The notes under the pieces were generated by a model that saw only the letters and a list, made by a program, of their open reading frames with translations, was not told where the DNA came from and made no database searches. A program made the position numbers and the translations under genes. From positions 1 to 64,000 of the forward strand of contig JAWKYD010000014.1 in assembly GCA_041396685.1 (NCBI GenBank): 64,000 nucleotides of DNA. The letters are read 5' to 3'. Shown piece by piece: positions 35,703 to 44,078 of this stretch. The stretch is from JAUIAI01 sp041396685 (lineage in GTDB: Bacteria; Pseudomonadota; Gammaproteobacteria; Burkholderiales; Burkholderiaceae_E). Each line of letters begins with the position of its first letter. Within the stretch, counting starts at the first letter, position 1.

Positions 35703-36587
35703 ATGACTCACTATCCTGTGCAGATGTCGGTTCGCCCCGAAGTCGAGGTCTTCTTCGACGAGCCGACCAACACCTTCAGCTATGTCGTGAAGGACCCCGC
35801 CTCGGCGTCGTGCGCGGTGATCGACAGCACGCTCGATATCGACTACGCATCCGGACGCACGGGCTATGCTCACGCCGACCGCATCATCGCCTTCATCGAG
35901 TCGCACGGTCTGCGGCTCGAGTGGCTGATCGAAACCCACGTGCATGCCGACCATCTTTCGGCGGCGCCCTACATCCAAGGTCGCCTGGGCGGCAAGATCG
36001 GCATCGGCAGCCAGATCATGGTGGTGCAGGAAACCTTCGGCAAGATCTTCAACGAAGGCACCGGCTTCGCGCGCGACGGCAGTCAGTTCGATGCCTTGTT
36101 CGAAGACGGCGAACCCTACATGGTCGGCGAGATGCAGGGCTTCGCGATGTCCACACCCGGCCACACGCCGGCCTGCATGGTGCATGTCATCGGCGATGCG
36201 GCCTTCGTCGGCGACACCTTGTTCATGCCGGACGCGGGCTCGGCTCGCGCCGATTTCCCTGGCGGCGACGCCGGCGTCCTGTACGACAGCATCCAGAAGG
36301 TGCTCGCACTACCGGAAGACATGCGCCTGTTCATGTGCCACGACTACGGCCCCAACGGCCGCCCGCTCGCCTGGGAGACCACAGTGGGCGAGCAGAAGAC
36401 CGCCAACATCCATGTGGGTGGCGGCAAGACGCGTGAGGACTTCGTGCGTTTCCGCACCCAGCGCGATGCCCAACTGGACATGCCACGGCTGATCCTGCCC
36501 TCTCTGCAGGTCAACATGCGCGCCGGTCGCATGCCCACCGACGAGGCGGGCCGGCCGATGCTGAAGGTGCCGATCAACGCATTGTGA
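35703..36587 (+). CDS. MBL-fold hydrolase, persulfide dioxygenase-like (Blh/ETHE1 group)
   Basis: This 294-residue metallo-beta-lactamase-fold protein has 'THVHADHLSAAP' with H79, H81, D83 and H84, 'STPGHTPACM' with the third His, 'GDTLFMPDAGSARADF' with the bridging Asp and the Arg segment of the group, and 'CHDYGPNGRP' with the last His. The N-terminus 'VEVFFDEPTNTFSYVV' is typical of Blh-like proteins. ETHE1 and Blh oxidise glutathione persulfide to sulfite using one Fe(II). In other bacteria Blh genes are controlled by persulfide sensors. The palindrome and promoter upstream and the SulP gene downstream (150 bases) support a sulfur role, with sulfite or sulfate leaving or entering through SulP. 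The glutathione dependence is inferred. Confidence 0.85.
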   Translation: MTHYPVQMSVRPEVEVFFDEPTNTFSYVVKDPASASCAVIDSTLDIDYASGRTGYAHADRIIAFIESHGLRLEWLIETHVHADHLSAAPYIQGRLGGKIGIGSQIMVVQETFGKIFNEGTGFARDGSQFDALFEDGEPYMVGEMQGFAMSTPGHTPACMVHVIGDAAFVGDTLFMPDAGSARADFPGGDAGVLYDSIQKVLALPEDMRLFMCHDYGPNGRPLAWETTVGEQKTANIHVGGGKTREDFVRFRTQRDAQLDMPRLILPSLQVNMRAGRMPTDEAGRPMLKVPINAL

Positions 36588-36737
36588 TCGTGCCGGCCAG
36601 GCCCGCGGAGCGGGTGGCCAGGGCCAACTGATGCGCGCCGACCGCGTTCGACGCAAGCCGGTCGGCGTTCGCGTGCATGCTGTGTCCGACAGGCAGTCGT
36701 CTCGCCCTCAAGTATCAGCCGACCCCGGTCACCAGCG

Positions 36738-38522
36738 ATGATCGAAACCCTGCGCCGCTACCTGCCGATCCTCGACTGGGGCCGCACCTACACCCGTCGG
36801 GCACTGACCAACGATCTGATCGCGGCGGTGATCGTCACGATCATGCTGATCCCGCAGTCGCTGGCCTACGCCTTGCTCGCCGGCCTGCCGCCGGAGGCCG
36901 GCATCTATGCCTCGATCGTGCCGATCGTGTTGTATGCGATCTTCGGCACCAGTCGCGCGCTGGCGGTCGGCCCGGTGGCGGTGATCTCGCTGATGACCGC
37001 CGCGGCGATCGGCGAGGTCGCGCGGCAGGGCTCCGCGGGCTACGCGGCCGCCGCGCTCACGCTCGCGCTGTTGTCGGGCGCGATGCTGTTGTTCCTGGGC
37101 CTGTTCCGGCTCGGGTTTCTGGCCAATTTCCTGTCCCATCCGGTGATCGCCGGCTTCATCTCCGCGTCGGGCATCCTGATCGCGGCCAGCCAGCTCAAGC
37201 ATCTGCTGGGCGTCACGGCCGGTGGCGACACGCTGCCCGACATCGTTCATTCGCTGGCCACCCACCTGGGCGAGCTCAATCCGATCACGCTGGTCATCGG
37301 GGCGACCGCGACCGGCTTCCTGTTCTGGGTTCGCAAGGGGCTAAAGCCGCTGCTGCGCGCTCGAGGTGTCGGGCCCACCCTGGCCGACGTGGCCACCAAG
37401 GCCGGGCCGGTGGCGGCGGTGGTGGTGACCACCGCCGCGGTCTGGCTGCTCGGCCTGCACGATCGCGGAGTGAGCATCGTCGGCGAGGTACCGCAGAGCC
37501 TGCCGCCGCTCACGCTGCCCGATCTGTCGCTGGACCTCGTTCGTCAACTGGCCGTGCCGGCGCTGCTTATCTCGATCATCGGCTTCGTCGAGTCGATCTC
37601 GGTGGCGCAGACGCTGGCGGCCAAGAAGCGCCAGCGCGTCGATCCCGACCAGGAACTGATCGGCCTGGGCGCGGCCAACATCGGCGCCGCGCTCACCGGC
37701 GGCTATCCGGTCACCGGTGGGTTCTCGCGCTCGGTGGTCAACTACGACGCCGGCGCCGAAACCCCGGCCGCCGGCGCGTTCACGGCGATGGGCCTGGCAG
37801 TTGCGGCCGTCGCGCTGACGCCGCTGGTCTACTTTCTGCCCAAGGCGACGCTGGCCGCCACGATCGTGGTCGCGGTGCTGAGCCTGGTCGATCTGTCGAT
37901 CCTGAAGCGCACCGCCGGCTATTCGTGGTCGGACTTCGCCGCGGTGGCGATCACGATGTTGCTCACCCTGGTCGCGGGCGTCGAGGTCGGCGTGTCGGCC
38001 GGTGTCGGCCTGTCGATCGCGCTGCATCTGTACAAGACTTCACGCCCGCACGTGGCCGAGGTCGGTCTGGTGCCGCACACCCAGCACTTCCGCAACATCG
38101 ATCGTCATAGCGTGCTCACCGATCCGACGCTGCTCAGTCTGCGCGTCGACGAGAGCCTGTTCTTCGCGAATGCCCGTTTTCTCGAGGACCTGATCCACGG
38201 CCGGGTGGCCGAGGGCTGTCCGATCCGGCACGTGGTGTTGATGTGTTCGGCCGTCAACGCCATCGACTTCAGCGCGCTCGAGAGCCTGGAGGCGATCAAC
38301 CGCCGGCTCAAGGACGCCGGCATCGGCTTTCACCTGTCCGAGGTCAAGGGGCCGGTGATGGATCGCCTCAGGAAAAGCCGCTTCGTGGACGAACTCAACG
38401 GCCAGATCTTCCTTTCCCAGTACGATGCGGTGCGCACGCTGACACCCGCGGTATTGGCGGCCGACGCGCGCGATACCGCCGGGTTGGCGAGGCCCGAACC
38501 GGGCACCGTCGGGCCGGCGTGA
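36738..38522 (+). CDS. SulP-family anion transporter with STAS domain
   Basis: The 594-residue protein has a 14-helix transport core starting with 'LIAAVIVTIMLIPQSLAYALL' (for example 'IPQSLAYALLAGLPPEAG', the SulP signature) and 'GTSRALAVGPVAVISLM'. A C-terminal STAS domain spans about 455-570 ('DESLFFANARFLEDLI', 'NAIDFSALESLEAINRRL'). SulP carriers move sulfate, bicarbonate or dicarboxylates. No carbonic anhydrase is adjacent, while a persulfide-dioxygenase-like gene lies just upstream on the same strand, so sulfate or sulfite transport is the better guess. ATG 36738 gives the family N-terminus 'LRRYLPILDWGRTY'. Confidence 0.92.
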   Translation: MIETLRRYLPILDWGRTYTRRALTNDLIAAVIVTIMLIPQSLAYALLAGLPPEAGIYASIVPIVLYAIFGTSRALAVGPVAVISLMTAAAIGEVARQGSAGYAAAALTLALLSGAMLLFLGLFRLGFLANFLSHPVIAGFISASGILIAASQLKHLLGVTAGGDTLPDIVHSLATHLGELNPITLVIGATATGFLFWVRKGLKPLLRARGVGPTLADVATKAGPVAAVVVTTAAVWLLGLHDRGVSIVGEVPQSLPPLTLPDLSLDLVRQLAVPALLISIIGFVESISVAQTLAAKKRQRVDPDQELIGLGAANIGAALTGGYPVTGGFSRSVVNYDAGAETPAAGAFTAMGLAVAAVALTPLVYFLPKATLAATIVVAVLSLVDLSILKRTAGYSWSDFAAVAITMLLTLVAGVEVGVSAGVGLSIALHLYKTSRPHVAEVGLVPHTQHFRNIDRHSVLTDPTLLSLRVDESLFFANARFLEDLIHGRVAEGCPIRHVVLMCSAVNAIDFSALESLEAINRRLKDAGIGFHLSEVKGPVMDRLRKSRFVDELNGQIFLSQYDAVRTLTPAVLAADARDTAGLARPEPGTVGPA

Positions 38523-38558
38523 TTGCGCACCGAGTGACTCTTTTCCATTGTTGCGCCC

Positions 38559-39392
38559 ATGCCCACGATCAGCGGCCGGTCCCAAGTGCTCGCGCACATC
38601 GGCGTGCCCACGCACACCTTCACTGCGCCACTGATCTACAACCCGTGGTTCGCCGAGCGCGGCATCGACGCGGTCGTCGTGCCGATGGGCTGCGAGGCCG
38701 ACGATTTCGACGCCTTCCTGCCACTGGTGATGCGCCTGCGCAATGTGGCGGGTGCCCTGATCACCATGCCGCACAAGGTGGCCGTCACCCGCTTGCTCGA
38801 TCGCCGCAGCACGGCGGTCGAGATCTGTGGCGCCTGCAACGCAGTGCGGCGCGACGAGCACGGCGGGCTGGTCGGCGACATGTTCGACGGTGAAGGCTTC
38901 GTGCGGGCGCTGAGGGCGGCGTCGGTCCCGATCACCAATGCTTCGGTGATGATCGTCGGCGCCGGCGGCGTCGGTGCGGCGATCTCGGCCGCGCTCGCAG
39001 ACGCCGGCTGCGCGCGCCTGAGTCTGTTCGACCCGCGCGAGGCAGCAGCCGACGCACTCGCCGCCCGCCTGCGCGCTCATTTTCCGGCGTTGCCCATCGT
39101 GGTCGGGTCGAACGATCCGTGCGGTCACTCGATTGTCGTCAATGCCTCGCCCGTGGGCATGCGCGACGACGATCCGCCGCCGATCGAGCCCGGGCGTATC
39201 GACGCGGGCGCGTGTGTCGGCGACGTGGTGCTGGGGCGGGCGCGCACGGCGTTGCTCGCGGCCGCCCAGGCCAGGGGCCATCCCGTGGTCAACGGCAACG
39301 ACATGTTGTTCGAGATGATTCCGGCCTATCTCGAGTTCTTCGGATTCCCCGCCGCCGAGGTGGCCGAACTCAGGCGGCTCGCGCCGCTCTGA
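38559..39392 (+). CDS. Shikimate-dehydrogenase-family oxidoreductase with altered substrate motif
   Basis: This 277-residue protein has the AroE two-domain fold. Retained residues are Lys73 ('ITMPHKVAVT'), Asn94 ('GACNAV') and Asp110, plus the NADP(H) loop 'GAGGVGAA'. Changed residues are the shikimate-carboxylate serines ('HSxS' is 'HTFT', T20 and T22) and the N-T before the catalytic Asp ('NTDG' is 'MFDG'). Such AroE-like paralogues act on quinate or unknown polyols and hydroxy acids. It is 37 bases downstream of sulP but that gene is a poor functional partner. Housekeeping AroE is unlikely given the changes. The enzymatic class is sure; the substrate is not. Confidence 0.8.
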   Translation: MPTISGRSQVLAHIGVPTHTFTAPLIYNPWFAERGIDAVVVPMGCEADDFDAFLPLVMRLRNVAGALITMPHKVAVTRLLDRRSTAVEICGACNAVRRDEHGGLVGDMFDGEGFVRALRAASVPITNASVMIVGAGGVGAAISAALADAGCARLSLFDPREAAADALAARLRAHFPALPIVVGSNDPCGHSIVVNASPVGMRDDDPPPIEPGRIDAGACVGDVVLGRARTALLAAAQARGHPVVNGNDMLFEMIPAYLEFFGFPAAEVAELRRLAPL

Positions 39393-39410
39393 GTCCGCGT
39401 CGGCGGGCCG

Positions 39411-41093
39411 TCAGGCCCAGATCACGCGCGACTGCGCCGAATACCAGCGCTCGACATGCGGGGCCACGGTGGCCTCGATGCCTCGGCGCTTGATCTTCAT
39501 CGTCGGGGTCAGGCAGCCGTTCTCGATCGTCCAGGGCTCGGCGGCAACCACCAGCATCTGCAGGCGCTCGTAACTGGCGGTCTTGGCGTTGACCTGTTCG
39601 AGCAGCTGTTCTAGCTCGCTGTGCACCCGGCTGCGCACCGCTTCGCGCTCGACGGTCGGCCGTAGTTCTTCGGCCAACACGACGAGGGCGTAAGGTGCGC
39701 TCTGGCCGACGCCAGACACCATCGACAGCTCCACCATGTGATGCGCATTGATGCGGTTCTCGATTGGCGCCGGGGCCACGTACTTGCCCTTGGCGGTCTT
39801 GAACTGCTCCTTGGCGCGGCCGGTGATCTTCAGCAGGCCGTTCTTGCCCACCTCGCCGAGATCGCCGGTGCGAAAGAAGCCGTCGTCGGTGAAGGCCTCG
39901 GCGTCGAGATCGGGCCGCTTGTAGTAACCGGTGAACTGCGCCGGCGATTTGATCAGGATCTCGCCCTCGTCGCTGAAGCGCACCTGCACGCCGGCCATCG
40001 GAATGCCGACGTAACCGGCCGCGTTGTGCCCGGCGTCGGAGGTGTGCGAGATGGAGTTGTCCTCGCTCATGCCGTAGCCTTCGTACAGCGGCAGGCCCAG
40101 ACGCCGATACCAATCGATGAGCTCGGGTGGCATCGGCGCCGACCCGCTGCCCGCCATGCGCACCTGATCGAGACCCAGGCCCTTGAGCACTTTGCGCGCG
40201 ACGAGCCGACCCAGGAGCGGAATCTTCAGCAGCCGGTCGAGTTTCTCGGCCGGCATCTTCGCGAACACGCCCTGCTGGAACTTCAGCCACAGCCTGGGCA
40301 CCGAGATGAACAACGTGGGACGCGCGCGTTGCAGATCGGCGACGAAGGTGTCGAGCGCCTCGGCGAAGAACAGGTGGGACTTGCCGTCGATCAGCGATGC
40401 GGCCTCGACCCAGGTACGCTCGAAGGTGTGCGCGAGCGGCAGGTAGGAGAGCATGCGGCTATCGCCGCCTGCTCCCGTGTTCTTGCGCGTGTGCTCGGTG
40501 GCGGTACGGCCGGCCGTCGTGATTGCCGCGAACGAGGTCATCACGCCCTTGGGAGTGCCGGTCGAGCCCGAGGTGTAGAGCAGGATCGCGATGTCGTCTG
40601 GATTGCGGCTCGGCCGGCCGGGCATCGGCTCGGTGCGCGCGACGATCGCATCCCAGGTGTCGAAATCGGTGGCCGGGGCGAGCGGCAGCGCGATCCTCGG
40701 CAGATCGACGGGCACGCCGGGCGCCTGATGCGGCCAGGTGTCGAGCTTGCCGACGAACAGCAGGCTGGCCTCACTGTGCTCGAGCACGAAGCTCACCGTG
40801 TCGGCGGTTTCGGTGGGAAAGATGGCCACCGTGGTGTAGCCCGCCATCCAGATGGCCAGTTCGGCCATCACGAAGTGCGCACTGTTCTTGCTCAGCAAGG
40901 CGATGCGTGCGCCGGGCTCGAAGCCCCGGCTCTGCAGGTGCGCGGCCATGCGCCTGGCCTGGTCGAGCACCTGCGCCCAGGTGTAGTCGACGACTTTGCC
41001 GCCGCCGACGGGCTGGGTCAGATAGACGCGGTCAGGTTGCTTCTCGGCATGCTCCAGCACATAGTCGAGAATGAGCTTCTGCGCTTCAGCCAT
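39411..41093 (-). CDS. AMP-forming acyl-CoA synthetase (long-chain fatty-acid-CoA ligase-like)
   Basis: The product has 560 residues. The phosphate-binding loop is 'YTSGSTGTPKG' at about 173-183. The adenine/acyl region has 'LYEGYGMSEDNSIS', the hinge 'GDLGEVGKNGLLKITGR' and the C-terminal catalytic-Lys zone 'FKTAKGKYVAPAPIENRI'. The enzyme activates a carboxylate to acyl-AMP and then acyl-CoA. The layout 'KEQFKTAKGKYVAP' is that of long-chain FadD15/ACSBG-like ligases, so a long-chain or bulky acid is likely. GGAG precedes ATG 41093. It stands alone between convergent aroE-like and upstream rdgC genes; a stem-loop at 41183-41210 lies in its leader. Confidence 0.9.
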   Translation of the reverse strand: MAEAQKLILDYVLEHAEKQPDRVYLTQPVGGGKVVDYTWAQVLDQARRMAAHLQSRGFEPGARIALLSKNSAHFVMAELAIWMAGYTTVAIFPTETADTVSFVLEHSEASLLFVGKLDTWPHQAPGVPVDLPRIALPLAPATDFDTWDAIVARTEPMPGRPSRNPDDIAILLYTSGSTGTPKGVMTSFAAITTAGRTATEHTRKNTGAGGDSRMLSYLPLAHTFERTWVEAASLIDGKSHLFFAEALDTFVADLQRARPTLFISVPRLWLKFQQGVFAKMPAEKLDRLLKIPLLGRLVARKVLKGLGLDQVRMAGSGSAPMPPELIDWYRRLGLPLYEGYGMSEDNSISHTSDAGHNAAGYVGIPMAGVQVRFSDEGEILIKSPAQFTGYYKRPDLDAEAFTDDGFFRTGDLGEVGKNGLLKITGRAKEQFKTAKGKYVAPAPIENRINAHHMVELSMVSGVGQSAPYALVVLAEELRPTVEREAVRSRVHSELEQLLEQVNAKTASYERLQMLVVAAEPWTIENGCLTPTMKIKRRGIEATVAPHVERWYSAQSRVIWA

Positions 41094-41182
41094 GGGGGTC
41101 TCCGTTCGGATCTTGTTCTCGTGCCTTGGCAGGCGTCAACCTTCTGAGGCGCGAGCCTATCTCAAACGGTTCGCCGCAGCGA

Positions 41183-41210
41183 GAACATCCCGCGGAACGG
41201 CGGGATGTTC
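41183..41210 (-). terminator. Perfect 11-bp hairpin downstream of rdgC
   Basis: GAACATCCCGC and GCGGGATGTTC pair without mismatch around the 6-base loop GGAACG. It starts 27 bases beyond the rdgC stop and 90 bases before the acyl-CoA synthetase start. There is no T-run on the minus strand, so it may be a weak or Rho-assisted terminator, an mRNA 3'-end stabiliser, or a leader element of the downstream gene. Confidence 0.5.
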
Positions 41211-41236
41211 CCGGCCCGGGGTCCGGACCGCGACGC

Positions 41237-42148
41237 TCAGGCCGCCTGTGCGATCTGCTCGCCGCCGCAGGCCTGGACCAGTGCATCGAGCAGGGCGGCC
41301 AATTCCCGGGTCATCAGCATGGCGTCGGCCTCGAAGCGCGCCCGTGCATCATCGCCCTCGGCCTGGCCGGACTCGTCGCTGAGGATCTCGAGCGGCTTGA
41401 TGCGCTTGATCTCGAATTTGTCGGTCAGCACGAAACTGATGCGGTCGGCCCAGGTCATCGCCAGCCGCGTGCACAGCTTGCCGGCCTCGATGTGGCGCGC
41501 GACCTCTTCGGCGGGTAGGTCGTCGTTGGCATAGCGGATCGAGGCCTTGCCCTGGCGGGCGCTCAGCGCCGCATCCTGATCGATCGTGAATCCATCGGGC
41601 GCATCGCCGGCCAGCAGCCACTCGGTGAGCACCTCGGCGATCGGGCGCGGCAGCTTGAGCGGTCGGGCCGGAAATTTTTCGATCGCCCGTGCCAGCAACG
41701 AGAAGATCTCTTCGGCGCGACCCGCGCTGCCGGTGTCGATCGCCAGCCAGCCGTTGCGGGGGTCGATCCAGACGGCGGTGTCGCTGGCCAGGCTGAAGGC
41801 GCGCGGCAGAAGTTCGTCGCGCACTTCTTCCTTGATCTCCTTGGCCTGCTTGCGGCCCGGCTTGTAGCCCTCGGTCTGCTCGATCTTCTCGATGCGCTGG
41901 CGCACGAACTGCGAGATCACGCGCGCCGGCAGCAGCTTCTTTTCCTGGCGCAGGCTCAGCAGATGCTGGCCATGCACGGTCGCCACCAGCGATTCGTCGT
42001 CGGCGATCGGCGGCGCCCAGCCGGTGACGACCTCGTCGATCGCCGAACCGGGCACGAACGCCTGGGGCGCGAGCATTTCTGCCAGCCGTTCGGAGGACAG
42101 ATCCCAGCGCGCGGGAACACGATAGACGACGAGATTGCGAAACCACAT
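41237..42148 (-). CDS. rdgC: Recombination-associated protein RdgC
   Basis: This 303-residue protein matches RdgC throughout: N-terminus 'MWFRNLVVYRV', the 'EIKEEVRDELLPRAFSLAS' stretch (cut here as 'EVRDELLPRAFS'), 'WIDPRNGWLAIDTGS' and 'RLAMTWADRISFVL'. RdgC forms a ring-shaped dimer around DNA and modulates RecA activity. It is a housekeeping gene of beta- and gammaproteobacteria, which supports the taxonomic guess. It is divergent from the Baeyer-Villiger-type monooxygenase gene with 216 bases between and followed by a strong hairpin. Confidence 0.95.
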   Translation of the reverse strand: MWFRNLVVYRVPARWDLSSERLAEMLAPQAFVPGSAIDEVVTGWAPPIADDESLVATVHGQHLLSLRQEKKLLPARVISQFVRQRIEKIEQTEGYKPGRKQAKEIKEEVRDELLPRAFSLASDTAVWIDPRNGWLAIDTGSAGRAEEIFSLLARAIEKFPARPLKLPRPIAEVLTEWLLAGDAPDGFTIDQDAALSARQGKASIRYANDDLPAEEVARHIEAGKLCTRLAMTWADRISFVLTDKFEIKRIKPLEILSDESGQAEGDDARARFEADAMLMTRELAALLDALVQACGGEQIAQAA

Positions 42149-42364
42149 GGTGTTCAGTCCTCCGACAATTCGATGGGACCGCGATTATGCGCGATGCCAC
42201 GCGCCAGGCGCGCGGCGCTGTTGGGTCGACGACGGCGCATCGGCCCGGTTCCCTTGAGAAACCTCAAGTTGTGCCCACGCGGCCGCCCAAGGGTTCGGGG
42301 CGCGCGTGTACGATCGAACCCTGGGCCGCCGCGCCGCGGCCATTGCGCTTTCCTGGAGACACAC

Positions 42365-43873
42365 ATGGCCGAAGTCGCCGAAGCCCCGAGCACGCGGGAT
42401 TCCATTCGAACCGAGCACTTCGACGTCCTCATCGTCGGGGCGGGCATCTCAGGCGTGGGTGGCGCCTGGCACCTGAACCAGCGCCGGCCCGACACCTCGT
42501 ACGTGATCCTGGAGGCACAGGAGAGCTTCGGCGGCACCTGGCGCACGCACAAGTACCCGGGCATTCGCTCGGACAGCGATTTGTACACCTTCGGCTACGG
42601 CTTCAAGCCGTGGACCAGCGCACCGATCGCAACGGCCGAAGAGATCCTCAAGTACATGGGCGAGGTGATCGAGGAAAACGACATCGCGCCGCACATCCGC
42701 TATCGGCACAAGATCGAAGCCGCGCGCTGGGACAGCGCGTCGCGGCTGTGGACCCTCGATGTCGTGCGCCTCGATTCCGGTGAGCGGCTGCGCTTCACCG
42801 GCAGGTTCCTGTGGATGTGTCAGGGCTATTACCGCCATAGCGAGGGCTACACGCCGCAGTGGCCCGACATGGACAAATTCAAGGGGCGCATCGTCCATCC
42901 GCAGAACTGGCCCGAAGATCTCGACTACGCCGACAAGCGGGTGGTGCTGATCGGTTCGGGTGCGACCGCCGCCACGATCATTCCGGCCATGGCTGGCAAG
43001 TGCCGCCACATCACGATGCTGCAACGCTCGCCGACGTACTTCGTCACCGGGCGCAACGCCAATGTGGTGGCCGACATGCTGCGCGAACTGAAGATCGACG
43101 AAACCTGGATCCACGAGATCGTGCGCCGCAAGATCCTGTTCGATCAGCAGACCATCGTGCGGCGCTCGTTCGAAGAACCCGACAAGTTGCGCGAGGAACT
43201 GCTGGGCGCGGTGCGCGCCGCGCTCGGTGAATATGGTCATCTGGTCGAAGAGCACTTCAGCCCGCGCTACCGCCCCTGGCATCAGCGCATCGCGTTCGTG
43301 CCGGACGCCGATCTGTTCAAGGCCGTGCGCGACGGCCACGCCTCGGTGGTCACGGATCACATCGACCGCTTCGTCGAGAACGGCATCCTGCTCAAGTCCG
43401 GCAAGGTGCTCGAGGCCGATCTGATCATCACCGCCACCGGCTTCAATCTGAGCGTGCTGGGCGACATCGATTTCACGATCGACGGCAAGCCGCTCGATTT
43501 CGCCGACACGGTCACCTGGCGCGGCATGATGTTCACCGGTGTGCCCAACATGGTCTGGGTATTCGGCTATCTGCGCGCGAGCTGGACGCTGCGCGCCGAC
43601 ATGTTGTCCGAGTTCGTCTGCCGTTTGCTCGACGAAATGTCCGCCCGTGAGGCGACCCGTGTCGTGCCGCGACTTCGCCCCGAGGATGCCGACATGCCAC
43701 TGCAGGCCTGGATCACCGAGGACAACTTCAATCCGGGCTACGTGCAGCGCGGCATCGCGCTGCTGCCCAGGCAGGGCGAGCGCATGCCCTGGTGTCACAC
43801 GCAGGATTACTGGCTCGACAAGGACGACATTCCGGCGGCCCGTTTCGACGACGGCACCCTGGTGTTCGACTGA
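42365..43873 (+). CDS. Flavin-containing (Baeyer-Villiger-type) monooxygenase
   Basis: The 502-residue class B flavoprotein has GAGISG for FAD at 25-30, a second Rossmann motif GSGATA near 198, and the fingerprint 'FKGRIVHPQNWP' at 172-183, which fits FxGxxxHxxxWP of Baeyer-Villiger enzymes. These use NADPH and O2 to turn ketones into esters or lactones, and some oxidise amines or sulfides. The start ATG 42365 has GGAG upstream; a longer open frame of 134 residues overlaps the rdgC region on the other strand and is rejected. The gene stands alone. Its ketone substrate is unknown, but sterol, cyclic or long-chain ketones are common in relatives of this length. Confidence 0.9.
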   Translation: MAEVAEAPSTRDSIRTEHFDVLIVGAGISGVGGAWHLNQRRPDTSYVILEAQESFGGTWRTHKYPGIRSDSDLYTFGYGFKPWTSAPIATAEEILKYMGEVIEENDIAPHIRYRHKIEAARWDSASRLWTLDVVRLDSGERLRFTGRFLWMCQGYYRHSEGYTPQWPDMDKFKGRIVHPQNWPEDLDYADKRVVLIGSGATAATIIPAMAGKCRHITMLQRSPTYFVTGRNANVVADMLRELKIDETWIHEIVRRKILFDQQTIVRRSFEEPDKLREELLGAVRAALGEYGHLVEEHFSPRYRPWHQRIAFVPDADLFKAVRDGHASVVTDHIDRFVENGILLKSGKVLEADLIITATGFNLSVLGDIDFTIDGKPLDFADTVTWRGMMFTGVPNMVWVFGYLRASWTLRADMLSEFVCRLLDEMSAREATRVVPRLRPEDADMPLQAWITEDNFNPGYVQRGIALLPRQGERMPWCHTQDYWLDKDDIPAARFDDGTLVFD

Positions 43874-43906
43874 CCGGGCGAGCGGGCCGCGGGTTCGTTT
43901 GAAAGC

Positions 43907-43915
43907 TGGTATAAG
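43907..43915 (+). promoter_or_regulatory. Possible extended -10 element upstream of cydD
   Basis: TGGTATAAG matches an extended -10 (TGn followed by a TATAAT-like hexamer) in the 205-base gap before cydD. No convincing -35 is seen at 17 bases upstream. Confidence 0.3.
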
Positions 43916-44078
43916 AAGCTTTGGCTTCGTGACCTACCCGGCCCGATGCGGCTATTCATCCTCCCCTCACAGGCGAAGCGTTCACCTCTGACGCGCGCTG
44001 CACGGCCGTTCATTGACTGGCCCGCCCTGCGGCGCAGACCCGGCCCGCTACCCGCCGCGCGGGCCTGAGGCTACCCCC

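Noticed and set aside
36595..36619. Interrupted GGCC/CCCGC hairpin after the MBL-fold gene
   Set aside because: The stem has an internal loop and lacks a T-run. SulP is probably still co-transcribed.
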